Of a DNA stretch of 64,000 nucleotides, positions 37,785 to 46,439 are shown in pieces. This DNA is from Legionella sp. PC1000. GTDB lineage: Bacteria; Pseudomonadota; Gammaproteobacteria; Legionellales; Legionellaceae. The stretch spans positions 3,867,001 to 3,931,000 of the forward strand of contig NZ_CP059400.1 of the NCBI RefSeq assembly GCF_014109805.1, given 5' to 3'. Under the pieces are notes generated by a model that worked only from the letters and a program-made list of their open reading frames with translations, searched no databases and was not told the DNA's origin. The position numbers and the translations under genes are program-made. The number at the start of each line of letters is the position of its first letter. Positions within the stretch are counted from its first letter, which is position 1.

Positions 37785-38396
37785 CTACGTTAAATCAAAC
37801 CATTGATTGAGCAAAGCGATCAATTCCCCGACCCCTTCTTTTTTCAAAGAAGAAAAGGACTGCACCGTAATCAAATGTGTCGCTAATTCATAATGCTTAC
37901 GCACTTTAGACATTGTATTTTTTACATCACTACGGCTTAATTTATCTGATTTAGTCAATAAAATATGTACTGGGAGCTCGCGCTCCAAAGCCCAGTCAAT
38001 CATCATCAAATCCAAATCCTTTAAGGGATGACGAATATCCATTAGTAAGATCAGACCCTTCAAGCTTCGCCTGACTTCAAGATAATGGGCTAGGTTTTTT
38101 TGCCAATCCATTTTTACTTGCAAAGCAACTTTGGCGTAACCATAACCGGGTAAATCGACAAGGCGGCGTGCTTCATCGATTTCAAATAAGTTAATTAATT
38201 GCGTACGTCCGGGTGTTTTACTGGTTCGCGCCAAATTTTTGATACCGGTTAAGCAATTCAAGGCACTTGATTTTCCTGCATTTGAGCGGCCAGCAAAAGC
38301 AACCTCATATCCTGAATCCTCAGGTAAATGAGACACGCGTGCTGCACTTTTTAAGAATACTGCTTTAGAATAGGGATTATTTAACATAAGAATCAT
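37785..38396 (-). CDS. engB: Ribosome biogenesis GTPase EngB (YihA/YsxC)
   Basis: A 203-residue GTPase needed for assembly of the large ribosomal subunit. G motifs are visible: FAGRSNAGKSSALN (G1), TPGRTQLINLF (switch I), VDLPGYGYAK (G3) and LTKSDKLS (G4). The length fits the family. I place the start at the ATG at 38396 (MILMLNN) although the ATG at 38387 is equally plausible; an upstream TTG at 38414 is less likely. It is divergent from cytochrome c4, 63 bases away. Confidence 0.93.
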   Translation of the reverse strand: MILMLNNPYSKAVFLKSAARVSHLPEDSGYEVAFAGRSNAGKSSALNCLTGIKNLARTSKTPGRTQLINLFEIDEARRLVDLPGYGYAKVALQVKMDWQKNLAHYLEVRRSLKGLILLMDIRHPLKDLDLMMIDWALERELPVHILLTKSDKLSRSDVKNTMSKVRKHYELATHLITVQSFSSLKKEGVGELIALLNQWFDLT

Positions 38397-38459
38397 AAAA
38401 TTTTGGTATTTCAACCAAGGCAGTGTACCATTACTTCGTGAATTTATTATGAGAAATCG

Positions 38460-39056
38460 ATGAAAAAATTTGTACTCACTTTTATTCTATTTATCCCATT
38501 AGTCCTTTTTGCCCAAGAAAATCCCTCCGAAATGAAAAAAGCAGTAGTTTGTACTGCATGCCATGGTCAAGAAGGTAACAGTGCAAATCCCGAATGGCCT
38601 AATATTGCGGGACAGCATCCCAAATATTTTATAAAACAACTGCACGACATGAAAAACAGCGACTTACGTGATGCACCTACAATGAAGGCTCTTGTTGCCA
38701 CATTAACCGAGCAAGATGTGGATGACTTGGCAGTATATTATGCTAAAATGCCTCTTGCTCAAGGCAGCACACCCGAACAATTTCTTAAACGGGGTGAGCA
38801 AATCTACCGCGGGGGAGATTTTGCAAAAAGGATTACTGCGTGTATTGCTTGCCATGGCCCTAAAGGTACAGGTAATGCCCAAGCTGGCTTCCCGGTACTT
38901 TCAGGCCAACATGCTGCTTATACTGTGTTGCAATTAAATGCATTTAAAGACGGTAAGAGAAAAAATGATTTAAACCATATCATGCAAGATATTAGCAGCA
39001 GAATGAGCCCAGATGATATGGAGGCAGTTGCACATTATATTGAAGGCTTACATTAG
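38460..39056 (+). CDS. Diheme cytochrome c4
   Basis: A 198-residue periplasmic cytochrome with two CxxCH heme motifs at residues 31-35 (CTACH) and 128-132 (CIACH), a duplicated c4 layout with methionine ligands in each half (about MKNSDLRDAPTMKALV and QDISSRMSPDD). The N-terminal signal peptide MKKFVLTFILFIPLVLFA is clear. Cytochrome c4 carries electrons from the bc1 complex to terminal oxidases. The gene starts at the ATG at 38460 and is followed 11 bases later by dsbA, as in many gammaproteobacteria where engB, c4 and dsbA are neighbours. Confidence 0.93.
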   Translation: MKKFVLTFILFIPLVLFAQENPSEMKKAVVCTACHGQEGNSANPEWPNIAGQHPKYFIKQLHDMKNSDLRDAPTMKALVATLTEQDVDDLAVYYAKMPLAQGSTPEQFLKRGEQIYRGGDFAKRITACIACHGPKGTGNAQAGFPVLSGQHAAYTVLQLNAFKDGKRKNDLNHIMQDISSRMSPDDMEAVAHYIEGLH

Positions 39057-39067
39057 GGAACTAAACT

Positions 39068-39679
39068 ATGTTAAAAAAATTAATCGCTGTATTTTTTCTT
39101 TTTCCAGCAATGGCTTTAGCCGCATCATTTGTGGAAGGTAAAGATTATCAAGTCGTTACCAATCCTCAGGCAACAACTAATAAAAATAAAACCCCAATCA
39201 TCGAAGAGTTTTTTAGTTATGGTTGCCCATGGTGTTACAAAATAGAAGCGCCGTTGGATGCATGGGTTAGTAAAATGGGTAATAACATTCAATTCGAGCG
39301 TGTCCCGGTGGTATTCAAACCATCCTGGGAACTCTATGCTAAAGCCTACTACACCGCAAAGACTCTAGCGCTTTCTGATAAAATGAATCCTTTACTCTTT
39401 AAAGCCATACAGGAAGACAGAAAGCCCCTGGATTCAAAACAAGCGATGATCAATTTCTTTGTGACTCAAGGCGTCGATAAAGAAATTGCAAAAAGTGCTT
39501 TTGAAAATTCCCCAGCAATTGATATGCGTGTGCAAAATGGGATGAGTCTCATGGGAACTTATCAAATCAATGCCGTTCCTGCCTTCGTAGTGAATAATAA
39601 ATATAAGACTGACTTACAAATGGCCGGCAACTCTGAGCGTTTATTAGAAATATTGAATTACCTTTCTCGAAAAGCTTAA
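39068..39679 (+). CDS. dsbA: Periplasmic thiol:disulfide interchange protein DsbA
   Basis: A 203-residue thioredoxin-fold oxidase with the active site C53-P-W-C56 in FSYGCPWCYK and the cis-proline loop INAVPAFVV. A signal peptide (MLKKLIAVFFLFPAMALA) targets the periplasm. DsbA introduces disulfides in exported proteins. The CPWC sequence differs from the E. coli CPHC motif, a common variation among homologues. AGGGAACTAAACT lies just upstream of the ATG. It is in the same operon as cytochrome c4. Confidence 0.92.
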   Translation: MLKKLIAVFFLFPAMALAASFVEGKDYQVVTNPQATTNKNKTPIIEEFFSYGCPWCYKIEAPLDAWVSKMGNNIQFERVPVVFKPSWELYAKAYYTAKTLALSDKMNPLLFKAIQEDRKPLDSKQAMINFFVTQGVDKEIAKSAFENSPAIDMRVQNGMSLMGTYQINAVPAFVVNNKYKTDLQMAGNSERLLEILNYLSRKA

Positions 39680-39775
39680 GCTCTCATTGAACGCGTAGCT
39701 CATTTTTGCATATATTGAGTGGGTTAAACTTCGCGGTAAAATTAATTTAATTCTTTTTTTATTTTGCATTGTAGT

Positions 39776-39806
39776 CTGGATTCCGCGCATAAAGCGCGGA
39801 ACGTAG
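39776..39806 (+). repeat. REP-like palindrome, copy 14
   Basis: CTGGATTCCGCGC ... GCGCGGAACGTAG, downstream of dsbA. Confidence 0.85.
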
Positions 39807-39906
39807 GCCTTTTGATGTTATATTATGTCTGTCTTTGAAATCTGTTTACCTAAAGAACCAAACAGGACAAATAAAAACGGACATAAAACCACTTTCTTTG
39901 CCTACT

Positions 39907-39937
39907 CTACTTGCCGTGCTTTATGCACGGCATCCAG
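39907..39937 (-). repeat. REP-like palindrome, copy 15
   Basis: CTACTTGCCGTGC ... GCACGGCATCCAG, reverse orientation, with compensating changes in both arms (GTGC/GCAC) that keep the hairpin. Confidence 0.85.
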
Positions 39938-40039
39938 TCGATCTTGCATGAAAGACTGGAGCAGGATTTTTGCGCATAAGCCGCTTGATTTATACCCTGT
40001 TTTTAGATGCGTTTTACCTGATGTATTTAGTTTATTGTT

Positions 40040-40582
40040 TTAAAAATTCGCGCCCCAATAGCCGCAATATGTTTCCACAATTTTCAGTGGAATAAAAAAA
40101 ATAAAGCTTGTTACTATAAATACCGAAGCTTTAATCCGGGTAAAACCATATCCGTAATTTACAATGGCGCAGGGTAGAAAAGGAACTAAACGACACAAAG
40201 CAAGTGATTTCCATCCATAAGAATCCAGTCGTTTTAGCCAACTATCTAATTGTTGTCTCTTTTTGACTGATAACCAGTCTAGCCCTACATGACGACTAAT
40301 CATAAATGCAATTACCGCACTGAGTAGTGCGCTCAATAAATTCAGTACCAATCCCCAATAAAATCCAAATAAAGCCCCTGCTGCAAGAATAATTGGTAGG
40401 TTTGGTAAAAATAATAGAGAGGCAAAACAATAAAGTAAGCAAAAACCAATAAACGCTGGATAGCCTAATGTACGCAACCAATAGATTAGAGAAGGAATTT
40501 CATGCTGAAAAAACCAGGCAACAGTTATTAAGACAATAACTATCCCGCATTTAAGCCATCTAAAGCCTTCATTGATTTTCAT
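40040..40582 (-). CDS. TVP38/TMEM64-family membrane protein
   Basis: A 180-residue inner-membrane protein with about five hydrophobic segments and the SNARE-associated/TVP38 motifs: LFLPNLPIILAAGALFGFYWG and the later RLVPFLPCAIVNYGYGFTRI. Proteins of the DedA/TVP38 superfamily act as lipid or ion transporters, including lipid scramblases; the substrate here is unknown. I choose the ATG at 40582 over an upstream TTG at 40606. TTGACA lies just upstream and would suit a -35 box. It is monocistronic. Confidence 0.85.
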   Translation of the reverse strand: MKINEGFRWLKCGIVIVLITVAWFFQHEIPSLIYWLRTLGYPAFIGFCLLYCFASLLFLPNLPIILAAGALFGFYWGLVLNLLSALLSAVIAFMISRHVGLDWLSVKKRQQLDSWLKRLDSYGWKSLALCRLVPFLPCAIVNYGYGFTRIKASVFIVTSFIFFIPLKIVETYCGYWGANF

Positions 40583-40715
40583 AAATGATGAAAGAGGTCT
40601 ATTCAATAATAATTATGTCAAGAGATTACTATTGCGTCAAACCAAGTCATTTAATTTAAAAAATTAATTTGTTTTCACCCTCACTGTAGTTCTCCCCTTG
40701 TCTTCCAAAAAAGAT

Positions 40716-41630
40716 TTAAAGCGAATTGGTAACTGTCCCTGGCTTTTGGTGTTTCAGTTCTTTTCCAGCAGATAAATGGGTCAATAATCCGCCTAAAATT
40801 TCTACTGTTTGCCTCAGTGCAGTGGAGAGTGGGCTTGATACAAAGGTGCTCAAAAAAGGACTATCTTGTTTATAAAGGTTATCTGCCTTTTCAAGGAGTT
40901 CTGTTGCTTTTCTATACGCCTCAGCCAACTCTTCCACACTTCTCAAGTGAAACAATTTATCAAAAAGCGTTTTATACTCTTCTCTTAGTGTCCCTTGTTT
41001 CGCTAAATCCAAGTTCTGTTCTGCAAAAAAACCTGAACGGTTTTTGAGGTTAATTAAATAACTATTCAAAAATTCTTCTAATTTAGGTTTTAGCTTATTG
41101 AGTTGCTTGGCAATATATATTTGCTCTGTAATTTGTGTAAATGGTTGCTCGATATTTGCTTTTTTTAGAGAGGAAACCTCTATGTAAGTAAGTCCCAGCT
41201 CACTCGCCCATTTCTTTGCTTCTTCAAAGGATACAACTCTACGTTGTTCCAAATCTGCTTTACACCCAACAAGTATCATAGGAACATTTTTAATTACTTT
41301 TAAACGTTCAATATGCTCTTTCGTATGCTGCAAAGAGCTTCTATTGCTTAGGTCAAAACAAATCAAGGCGGCATCAACAGACCTAAAATAGGATGAGACT
41401 ATTTTGTGTAAACCTGGAGCTCCCGAAGCATCCCAGATACGCAATTGGATTATTTTATTAAACGCTTTCAGACGACTAATTTGTTGGTCAACACCCATTG
41501 TGTCCATGTACTCGTCAGAACTATAGAGATTCCCCCCACAATAAGTTTGCAACAAACACGATTTCCCGACAAAGTTATCACCTAGAAGGATTATTTTGAA
41601 ATGTTCATTAAAATCTTGCTTTTGTTCCAT
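40716..41630 (-). CDS. Rab-like small GTPase with extended C-terminus, candidate Dot/Icm effector
   Basis: A 304-residue protein whose first 175 residues are a eukaryote-like Ras/Rab domain: G1 GDNFVGKS (17-24), threonine of switch I in TMGVD, G3 WDASGAPG (66-73), G4 GCKADL (122-127) and G5 EVSSLKK. In Rab proteins G3 reads WDTAGQE, so the catalytic glutamine is replaced by alanine, and N of NKxD is replaced by cysteine. The remaining 130 residues are helical and charged with no prenylation cysteines. Legionella genomes encode several Rab-like proteins, and the group supplies Dot/Icm substrates. A strong GGAGG site precedes the ATG at 41630. Secretion is inferred only. Confidence 0.88.
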   Translation of the reverse strand: MEQKQDFNEHFKIILLGDNFVGKSCLLQTYCGGNLYSSDEYMDTMGVDQQISRLKAFNKIIQLRIWDASGAPGLHKIVSSYFRSVDAALICFDLSNRSSLQHTKEHIERLKVIKNVPMILVGCKADLEQRRVVSFEEAKKWASELGLTYIEVSSLKKANIEQPFTQITEQIYIAKQLNKLKPKLEEFLNSYLINLKNRSGFFAEQNLDLAKQGTLREEYKTLFDKLFHLRSVEELAEAYRKATELLEKADNLYKQDSPFLSTFVSSPLSTALRQTVEILGGLLTHLSAGKELKHQKPGTVTNSL

Positions 41631-41784
41631 GCTAAATATCCCTCCTTAGATCAATTTGAACAAATAATAACAAATAAATAATTGTGATTTAAGTGTTTTT
41701 TGAACTAATAGTTAAATTTTTTTAGCATGGATAAAATAATGAAATCCGAGTTTTGCTAATACAAACTCAGGAATTTACCTCGGG

Positions 41785-43083
41785 TTATACTCCTTTACCT
41801 GGATTTTCCAAACTTAAAATTCCAGTATTAAAATCATAAGCAAAAATCTCAGCATAACGTCCCCAATCAATCATAGTTCGCAATACACGTTCTGCTTCCT
41901 TTTCACTTAAATAATCTTCAAGCTTGCTCAAAAACCGTTCTTCAGAAACCCTATGACCTACTTTTTCATCTAAAATACGACGAATGTAGCGGGCAAGCGG
42001 CACTTTTTCCAACAATCTTTGCGCAAATAATTGTTTCCGTTCCTGGAGATCAGCCTCAGCAAATTGTTTGCCTAGGTCACTTAATTGAATATCTCCTGCA
42101 GAAACTTTAGCAAAACCTAATATTTCCAAAGTTTCGAGTATGGGAAACAGATCATCAATATTCATCATCAGCTCATCAGCAAGTTCTGGCAAATCAATTC
42201 GTTCTTCAAAAGAAGTCATTGTTTCTATCAAACCAGTCAGTTCTGAAGGCTCTACATCAGGCAAACGATATCCCAAACCAATTTGCCGTTCTCTCTGCGC
42301 GCGTTTTGCCTTTTCTTTGGGACCAGTAGTCATTAAAGTATAAATTTTATCCACCAAAGCCCGGAACTCATGCGATTCAGTATCGCGCGGCTGCGGTAAA
42401 GTAACAGGTAATTCGGCACGGATGTACCCAGGATCATTACCAAAAATTACAATTCTATCAGCTAATGTTGCTGCTTCTTCAATATTATGCGTTACTAATA
42501 AAATGCCATTGGTATTGGTTTTCTTTTCTTCCCACAATTCCAACAAATCCGATTTCAGGTTCTCCGCGGTCAGAACATCAAGCGCAGAAAAAGGCTCATC
42601 CATTAATAGAACATCGGGATTAATCACGAGTGCACGCGCAAAACCAACTCGTTGACGCATCCCGCCGGAAAGTTCTTTAGGGAATGCAGACTCAAAACCA
42701 TCAAGACCAATAATATCAATCGCCTCAATTGCCCGATGTCTGCGCTCTTCACGGCCTACACCTTGCGCCTCGAGGCCAAGTTCCACATTTTCTAATACGG
42801 TAAGCCATGGCATCAATGCAAAAGATTGAAAAACCATCGCAATACCATCAACAGGACGGGTAACGGGTTTGCCTCGATAAGTCACTGTTCCGCTTGTAGG
42901 CGCTATCAGACCAGCGATAATACGCAATAAAGTGGACTTTCCTGAGCCGGATTTCCCTAATAATGCAACGATTTCACCTTCTTGCAGCTTGAAATTTACA
43001 TCCTCAAGTACAAGCAAATCTTGTTCCGCTGCCTTTTTAAATGACTTGCTCAAGCCTTCTATAGCAATAATGGTTTCAGACAT
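41785..43083 (-). CDS. ABC transporter ATPase with C-terminal AAA-associated domain
   Basis: A 432-residue protein of the nitrate/sulfonate/bicarbonate ATPase group. The first 240 residues carry Walker A GKSGSGKST (43-51), the signature LSGGMRQRVGFARAL, Walker B VLLMDEPFSALD and the switch histidine in LVTHNIEE. The C-terminal 150 residues match the AAA-associated domain seen in this group, usually of regulatory function. It works with the permease encoded 9 bases upstream. No substrate-binding protein is next to it, so the substrate cannot be named. Confidence 0.9.
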   Translation of the reverse strand: MSETIIAIEGLSKSFKKAAEQDLLVLEDVNFKLQEGEIVALLGKSGSGKSTLLRIIAGLIAPTSGTVTYRGKPVTRPVDGIAMVFQSFALMPWLTVLENVELGLEAQGVGREERRHRAIEAIDIIGLDGFESAFPKELSGGMRQRVGFARALVINPDVLLMDEPFSALDVLTAENLKSDLLELWEEKKTNTNGILLVTHNIEEAATLADRIVIFGNDPGYIRAELPVTLPQPRDTESHEFRALVDKIYTLMTTGPKEKAKRAQRERQIGLGYRLPDVEPSELTGLIETMTSFEERIDLPELADELMMNIDDLFPILETLEILGFAKVSAGDIQLSDLGKQFAEADLQERKQLFAQRLLEKVPLARYIRRILDEKVGHRVSEERFLSKLEDYLSEKEAERVLRTMIDWGRYAEIFAYDFNTGILSLENPGKGV

Positions 43084-43092
43084 AAGTATCTT

Positions 43093-44832
43093 TTAATTAA
43101 AGTTAAAACGTTCTTCCGCCAACCGATAGAGCGGACGCCAAATCAAATGGTTAAAAGCAAGCACATACAAGCACATCATCGCAGTCCCCAAAGCAATTCG
43201 AGGGAAATCTCCCGTGGCCGTGCTGGCTTGGATGTACTCACCTAAGCCTGTGGCTCTCAGTGTGGTATTACCCCAGCTTACAAACTCTGCAACAATGCTG
43301 GCATTCCATGCCCCACCTGCCGCCGTTATGGCACCAGTAATATAAAAAGGAAAAATCCCAGGCAAAGCCAATCTTTTCCACCAAATCCATCCTTTTAAAC
43401 CAAAATTGTCTGCAGCAAGATAGAGCTCGCGCGGAATAGTCGATGCTCCCGCAATCACATTAAATAAAATATACCATTGAGTTCCTAGAATCATGAGTGG
43501 CGTGACCCATATTTCTACGTTTAAATGGAATGCTACAATGGCAATCACAAATAAAGGATAGAATAAATTCGCGGGAAACGCTGCAACGAATTGAATCACA
43601 GGCTGTATTTTTTGAGCAATTCTTGGTCTTAAGCCAATCCAGACACCTACTGGAATCCAAATCAAAGAACTGATGATAATCAAGCAAAGAACTCGTGTAC
43701 CCGTTGCTGCTCCAAGTAAAAACACATGCAAAATATCACTGACTTTCAATTCTGCGAGGATAAAGCGCAATAAGAACCAACCTCCAGAGCAAACGCTAAT
43801 TAAAACCAAGAGACTCCAAGCCCGATCCAGCCGTTTTTGCTTTTTAAAGTCAATTTCCTTAATTGCTTTGACTTCATTTATCCTAAGCCAGCGCGCATTG
43901 ACAAAATGATCGGTAAAAATACTGAGCACTTCAGCAAACTGCTTCATTAGCCGACTGCCACGAATCCAATCCACTAACCAGGATTGATATTCAGTTTCAT
44001 CATGTGAGGGCTCTGTTTTAAACTTTTCGGACCATGCTATTAAAGGTCGGAAAAATATTTGGTCATATAAAAAAATAACAACAACCATAGCCAGAATGGC
44101 ATAACCCACAGCATGTATATCACGTTGCTGGATTGCTAAGGCGATATAAGAACCTACCCCGGGTAACCTAATCTCTTGATGTGCTACAGAAATTGCTTCA
44201 GACAAAACCACAAAGAACCAACTTGCGGACATAGAGACCATCATATTCCATAACAAACTCGACATGGAAAAAGGAACTTCCAGTTTCCAGAACCGTTGCC
44301 ATGCTGACAGCCGGAACATGGAAGAGACCTCTTGCAAATCATGGGGCAATGTTTTTAAAGATTGATAAAAACCAAAAGTCATATTCCATACCTGAGCGCA
44401 AAAAATAGCGAAAATGGAGGCACATTCAGGTCCTAACAGACTGTTAGGAAACAAACGAATAAACGCCGTCACTGTAATGGATAAGAAACTTAAAACCGGT
44501 ATGGATTGCAAAATATCAATAGCCGGTATGATGATTTGTTCTGCACGACGATTTTTAGCTGCCCAAAGCCCTACCGTGAACGTAAAAATGATTGAAAAAA
44601 ACAATGCAATAAACATCCGAAGCACAGTACGTAGTGCATAAAAAGGAAGATTGGCAGGATCCAAAGAAATAGGAATCTGTTGCCCTAAGCGATACGGAGT
44701 GGCCATCTGCGAACCAGCCCAGCCCAAAAAAAACAATATGGAAAAAATGAGAATAAGGAGCAGCAAATCCCAACGATTTATATATCGGCCAAATCTATCA
44801 GGATTAGCAAAGTAGAACCGACTTTCGCGCAC
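43093..44832 (-). CDS. ABC transporter permease, two fused BPD-type domains
   Basis: A 579-residue membrane protein with two copies of the binding-protein-dependent transport domain. Each copy has about five to six membrane helices and an EAA-like loop (first about 150-220, second about 460-530 with AADNFGLKGWIWWKRLALPGI). A soluble linker of about 60 residues joins them. The fusion replaces a homodimer of two ABC permeases. The start is a GTG at 44832, supported by GGAGG five bases before it. It is the first gene of the operon and is followed by the ATPase gene. Confidence 0.88.
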   Translation of the reverse strand: MRESRFYFANPDRFGRYINRWDLLLLILIFSILFFLGWAGSQMATPYRLGQQIPISLDPANLPFYALRTVLRMFIALFFSIIFTFTVGLWAAKNRRAEQIIIPAIDILQSIPVLSFLSITVTAFIRLFPNSLLGPECASIFAIFCAQVWNMTFGFYQSLKTLPHDLQEVSSMFRLSAWQRFWKLEVPFSMSSLLWNMMVSMSASWFFVVLSEAISVAHQEIRLPGVGSYIALAIQQRDIHAVGYAILAMVVVIFLYDQIFFRPLIAWSEKFKTEPSHDETEYQSWLVDWIRGSRLMKQFAEVLSIFTDHFVNARWLRINEVKAIKEIDFKKQKRLDRAWSLLVLISVCSGGWFLLRFILAELKVSDILHVFLLGAATGTRVLCLIIISSLIWIPVGVWIGLRPRIAQKIQPVIQFVAAFPANLFYPLFVIAIVAFHLNVEIWVTPLMILGTQWYILFNVIAGASTIPRELYLAADNFGLKGWIWWKRLALPGIFPFYITGAITAAGGAWNASIVAEFVSWGNTTLRATGLGEYIQASTATGDFPRIALGTAMMCLYVLAFNHLIWRPLYRLAEERFNFN

Positions 44833-45099
44833 AATGCCTCCTCAATACTTTGTCGACACCCAAATATACACTCTGCAACTTAAATGCAGTATTTACAATT
44901 GAACAGTGAAACTTAATAATGACGTTAGATAAACCTTTAGATTACCCGCACTGATGTGATACGAGCCCACCTGCTTGTTTCAGGATAATAAAATACCATA
45001 AAGACAGCATAATCGATAGATTAAAGCAGCTGAATAAAACGCTTTCTCCTTAAATAACCTCATTATTTTCATCATGCATGTGTCTTAGTCAGAATAATT

Positions 45100-45258
45100 T
45101 GTATAAAAATTGAACTTTTTGATAATTTTCGTGTCTAATATAGTGAGCATTTCCCCCGAATGCTTAGCTCCGCTTTACCCCCTCTTAAGCGGGGCAGTGT
45201 TTGGATTCATTATCTAAACATGAGATTCGCCCCGGCAGCAGCCGGGGATTTTTTTTTA
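45100..45258 (+). ncRNA. Candidate small RNA ending in a strong terminator
   Basis: The gap 44833-45329 has no gene, yet its plus strand carries a TAATAT -10-like box at 45136-45141, a hairpin from CCGCTTTACC to TTAAGCGG near 45170-45193 and then the strong terminator at 45230-45257. A transcript of about 110 nucleotides from near 45148 is possible. The -35 box is unclear. It is not a known RNA that I can name. Confidence 0.45.
45230..45257 (+). terminator. Rho-independent terminator without upstream gene on the strand
   Basis: CCCCGG and CCGGGG pair around CAGCAG and are followed by ATTTTTTTTT. No plus-strand gene lies upstream, and the IcmL-like gene begins downstream, so the terminator must serve a non-coding transcript or insulate that gene. 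Confidence 0.85.
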
Positions 45259-45329
45259 TAATGAATGCGCTACACTATAGCAAAGTAATTATGAATTCAA
45301 TAATCATTCCTAATGAACAGGATATTTTC

Positions 45330-45902
45330 ATGAATAAAAAATTAGTCTTGGTTTTATTATCGATTTTTTTCCAATTAAGTTATGCGCAACCGGAACAGGC
45401 TCAATTATCTGTCTGGGTCAATGAAGCAATCGTTTCTACATATACCTACAGCTATAAAAATTATCTCGAAGATCAGAAAAAAATCGGTAAATATTTTACC
45501 GCTGATGGCTGGATTGCCTATAGCAATGCTTTAAATGCTTCCAAATTGCCAGAGGATGTACAAAAGAATCTTTACACTGTAAGTTCCGTGGCAACTGCGC
45601 CGCCCACAATCACTAATATTGATCCAACACATTGGAAAGCAACAATGGGATTAATCGTCGCTTATCAAAACCCACAATATCAACAACGGCAACACTTGAA
45701 CGTAACCATTAATTTCATGGTCGCACCACCAGGGCAAGGGGTACGGGGATACAGCATTACCCGTTTACAATCCACAGTAACCAAACAACCTTGTAAATGT
45801 GATGTTGAAGAAAATGAGCCCACACCACCAAGTACACCAAGTACTTCTGCTCCAAACACACCACCCCCAAGTCAACCTACCCCAAATAATGCCAAACAAT
45901 GA
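45330..45902 (+). CDS. DotI/IcmL-family secreted protein
   Basis: A 190-residue protein with a signal peptide (MNKKLVLVLLSIFFQLSYAQ) and an IcmL-like core: VNEAIVSTYTYSYKNY, YFTADGWIAYSNALNASK and the beta-rich NFMVAPPGQGVRGYSITRLQST. IcmL/DotI is an inner-membrane part of the Dot/Icm secretion system, while several paralogues outside the dot/icm loci are periplasmic. The tail after CKCDV is rich in Pro and Thr and may be disordered. The ATG at 45330 has an AGGA site and is the first in-frame start with a signal peptide; the longer frame upstream is not supported. Its end overlaps the convergent gene by 26 bases. Confidence 0.82.
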   Translation: MNKKLVLVLLSIFFQLSYAQPEQAQLSVWVNEAIVSTYTYSYKNYLEDQKKIGKYFTADGWIAYSNALNASKLPEDVQKNLYTVSSVATAPPTITNIDPTHWKATMGLIVAYQNPQYQQRQHLNVTINFMVAPPGQGVRGYSITRLQSTVTKQPCKCDVEENEPTPPSTPSTSAPNTPPPSQPTPNNAKQ

Positions 45903-46344
45903 GTCCCAGATGCACAGCAATTAACATACCAATCAAAATTAAAATAATATTTAATTTGGTTGGTATGGTTACATCTAAAGCGGATTGCTCCGGGTGGTTA
46001 GGATTGTAATAAACATCAATTTCTGCATTTTCTTGAAAGGCAACAGCCGCTTTATAAGCAACACCACGAGAATATTTACTGTTCGGATTATTATGGGCTG
46101 TATCTAAAAATAAATATTCTCCAGTTAAATCTCTATCATAAACTTGATAGGTGTATTCAATTTTAGGCCAAACACTATGACCCACTTTGGACCATTCACA
46201 CGCAGTAATACGACCTTTAACTTGTAACCAGGTCTGAGCTTGCACCAAAACTTGCCTGTCACGCCAAAAATGCCTGAAGATGATAATAAGGAAGAGGAGC
46301 CATCCTAAATCCAGCATCCAACGCCAACTATTTAGCCCAGTCAT
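45877..46344 (-). CDS. DUF3592 domain membrane protein
   Basis: A 155-residue protein with an N-terminal (WMLDLGWLLFLIIIFRHFW) and a C-terminal (LNIILILIGMLIAVHLGLIVW) membrane helix flanking a periplasmic beta domain of DUF3592 type (YTYQVYDRDLTGEYL...; IDVYYNPNHPEQSAL). The function of the family is unknown. The ATG at 46344 is favoured by AGGA upstream over a TTG at 46395. It is divergent from gcvT and convergent with the IcmL-like gene. Confidence 0.78.
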   Translation of the reverse strand: MTGLNSWRWMLDLGWLLFLIIIFRHFWRDRQVLVQAQTWLQVKGRITACEWSKVGHSVWPKIEYTYQVYDRDLTGEYLFLDTAHNNPNSKYSRGVAYKAAVAFQENAEIDVYYNPNHPEQSALDVTIPTKLNIILILIGMLIAVHLGLIVWHYLG

Positions 46345-46399
46345 TAAAGTTGTCCTAAGAAAAATGCAGTATGCAATATACAGTATATATCGCAATAGG

Positions 46400-46405
46400 T
46401 ATAAT
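46400..46405 (+). promoter_or_regulatory. Candidate -10 box of the gcv operon
   Basis: TATAAT lies 34 bases before the gcvT ATG, leaving a short leader with AAGGACG as ribosome site. A clear -35 box is not visible. No glycine riboswitch fits into this short space. Confidence 0.45.
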
Positions 46406-46439
46406 CACCCACATTTAGGTGATTGAAAAAGGACGTACA

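Larger units (their letters stand above)
39680..40039. other. Intergenic region with a REP pair
   Basis: 360 bases downstream of dsbA. Besides the REP pair at 39776-39937 I see no gene; the short open frames run through REP copies. Confidence 0.7.

Noticed and set aside
39825..40043. A 72-residue open frame downstream of dsbA
   Set aside because: It spans a REP copy and has no ribosome site or similarity.
46345..46439. Glycine riboswitch before gcvT
   Set aside because: The leader from the TATAAT box to the ATG is about 28 bases, too short for either aptamer.
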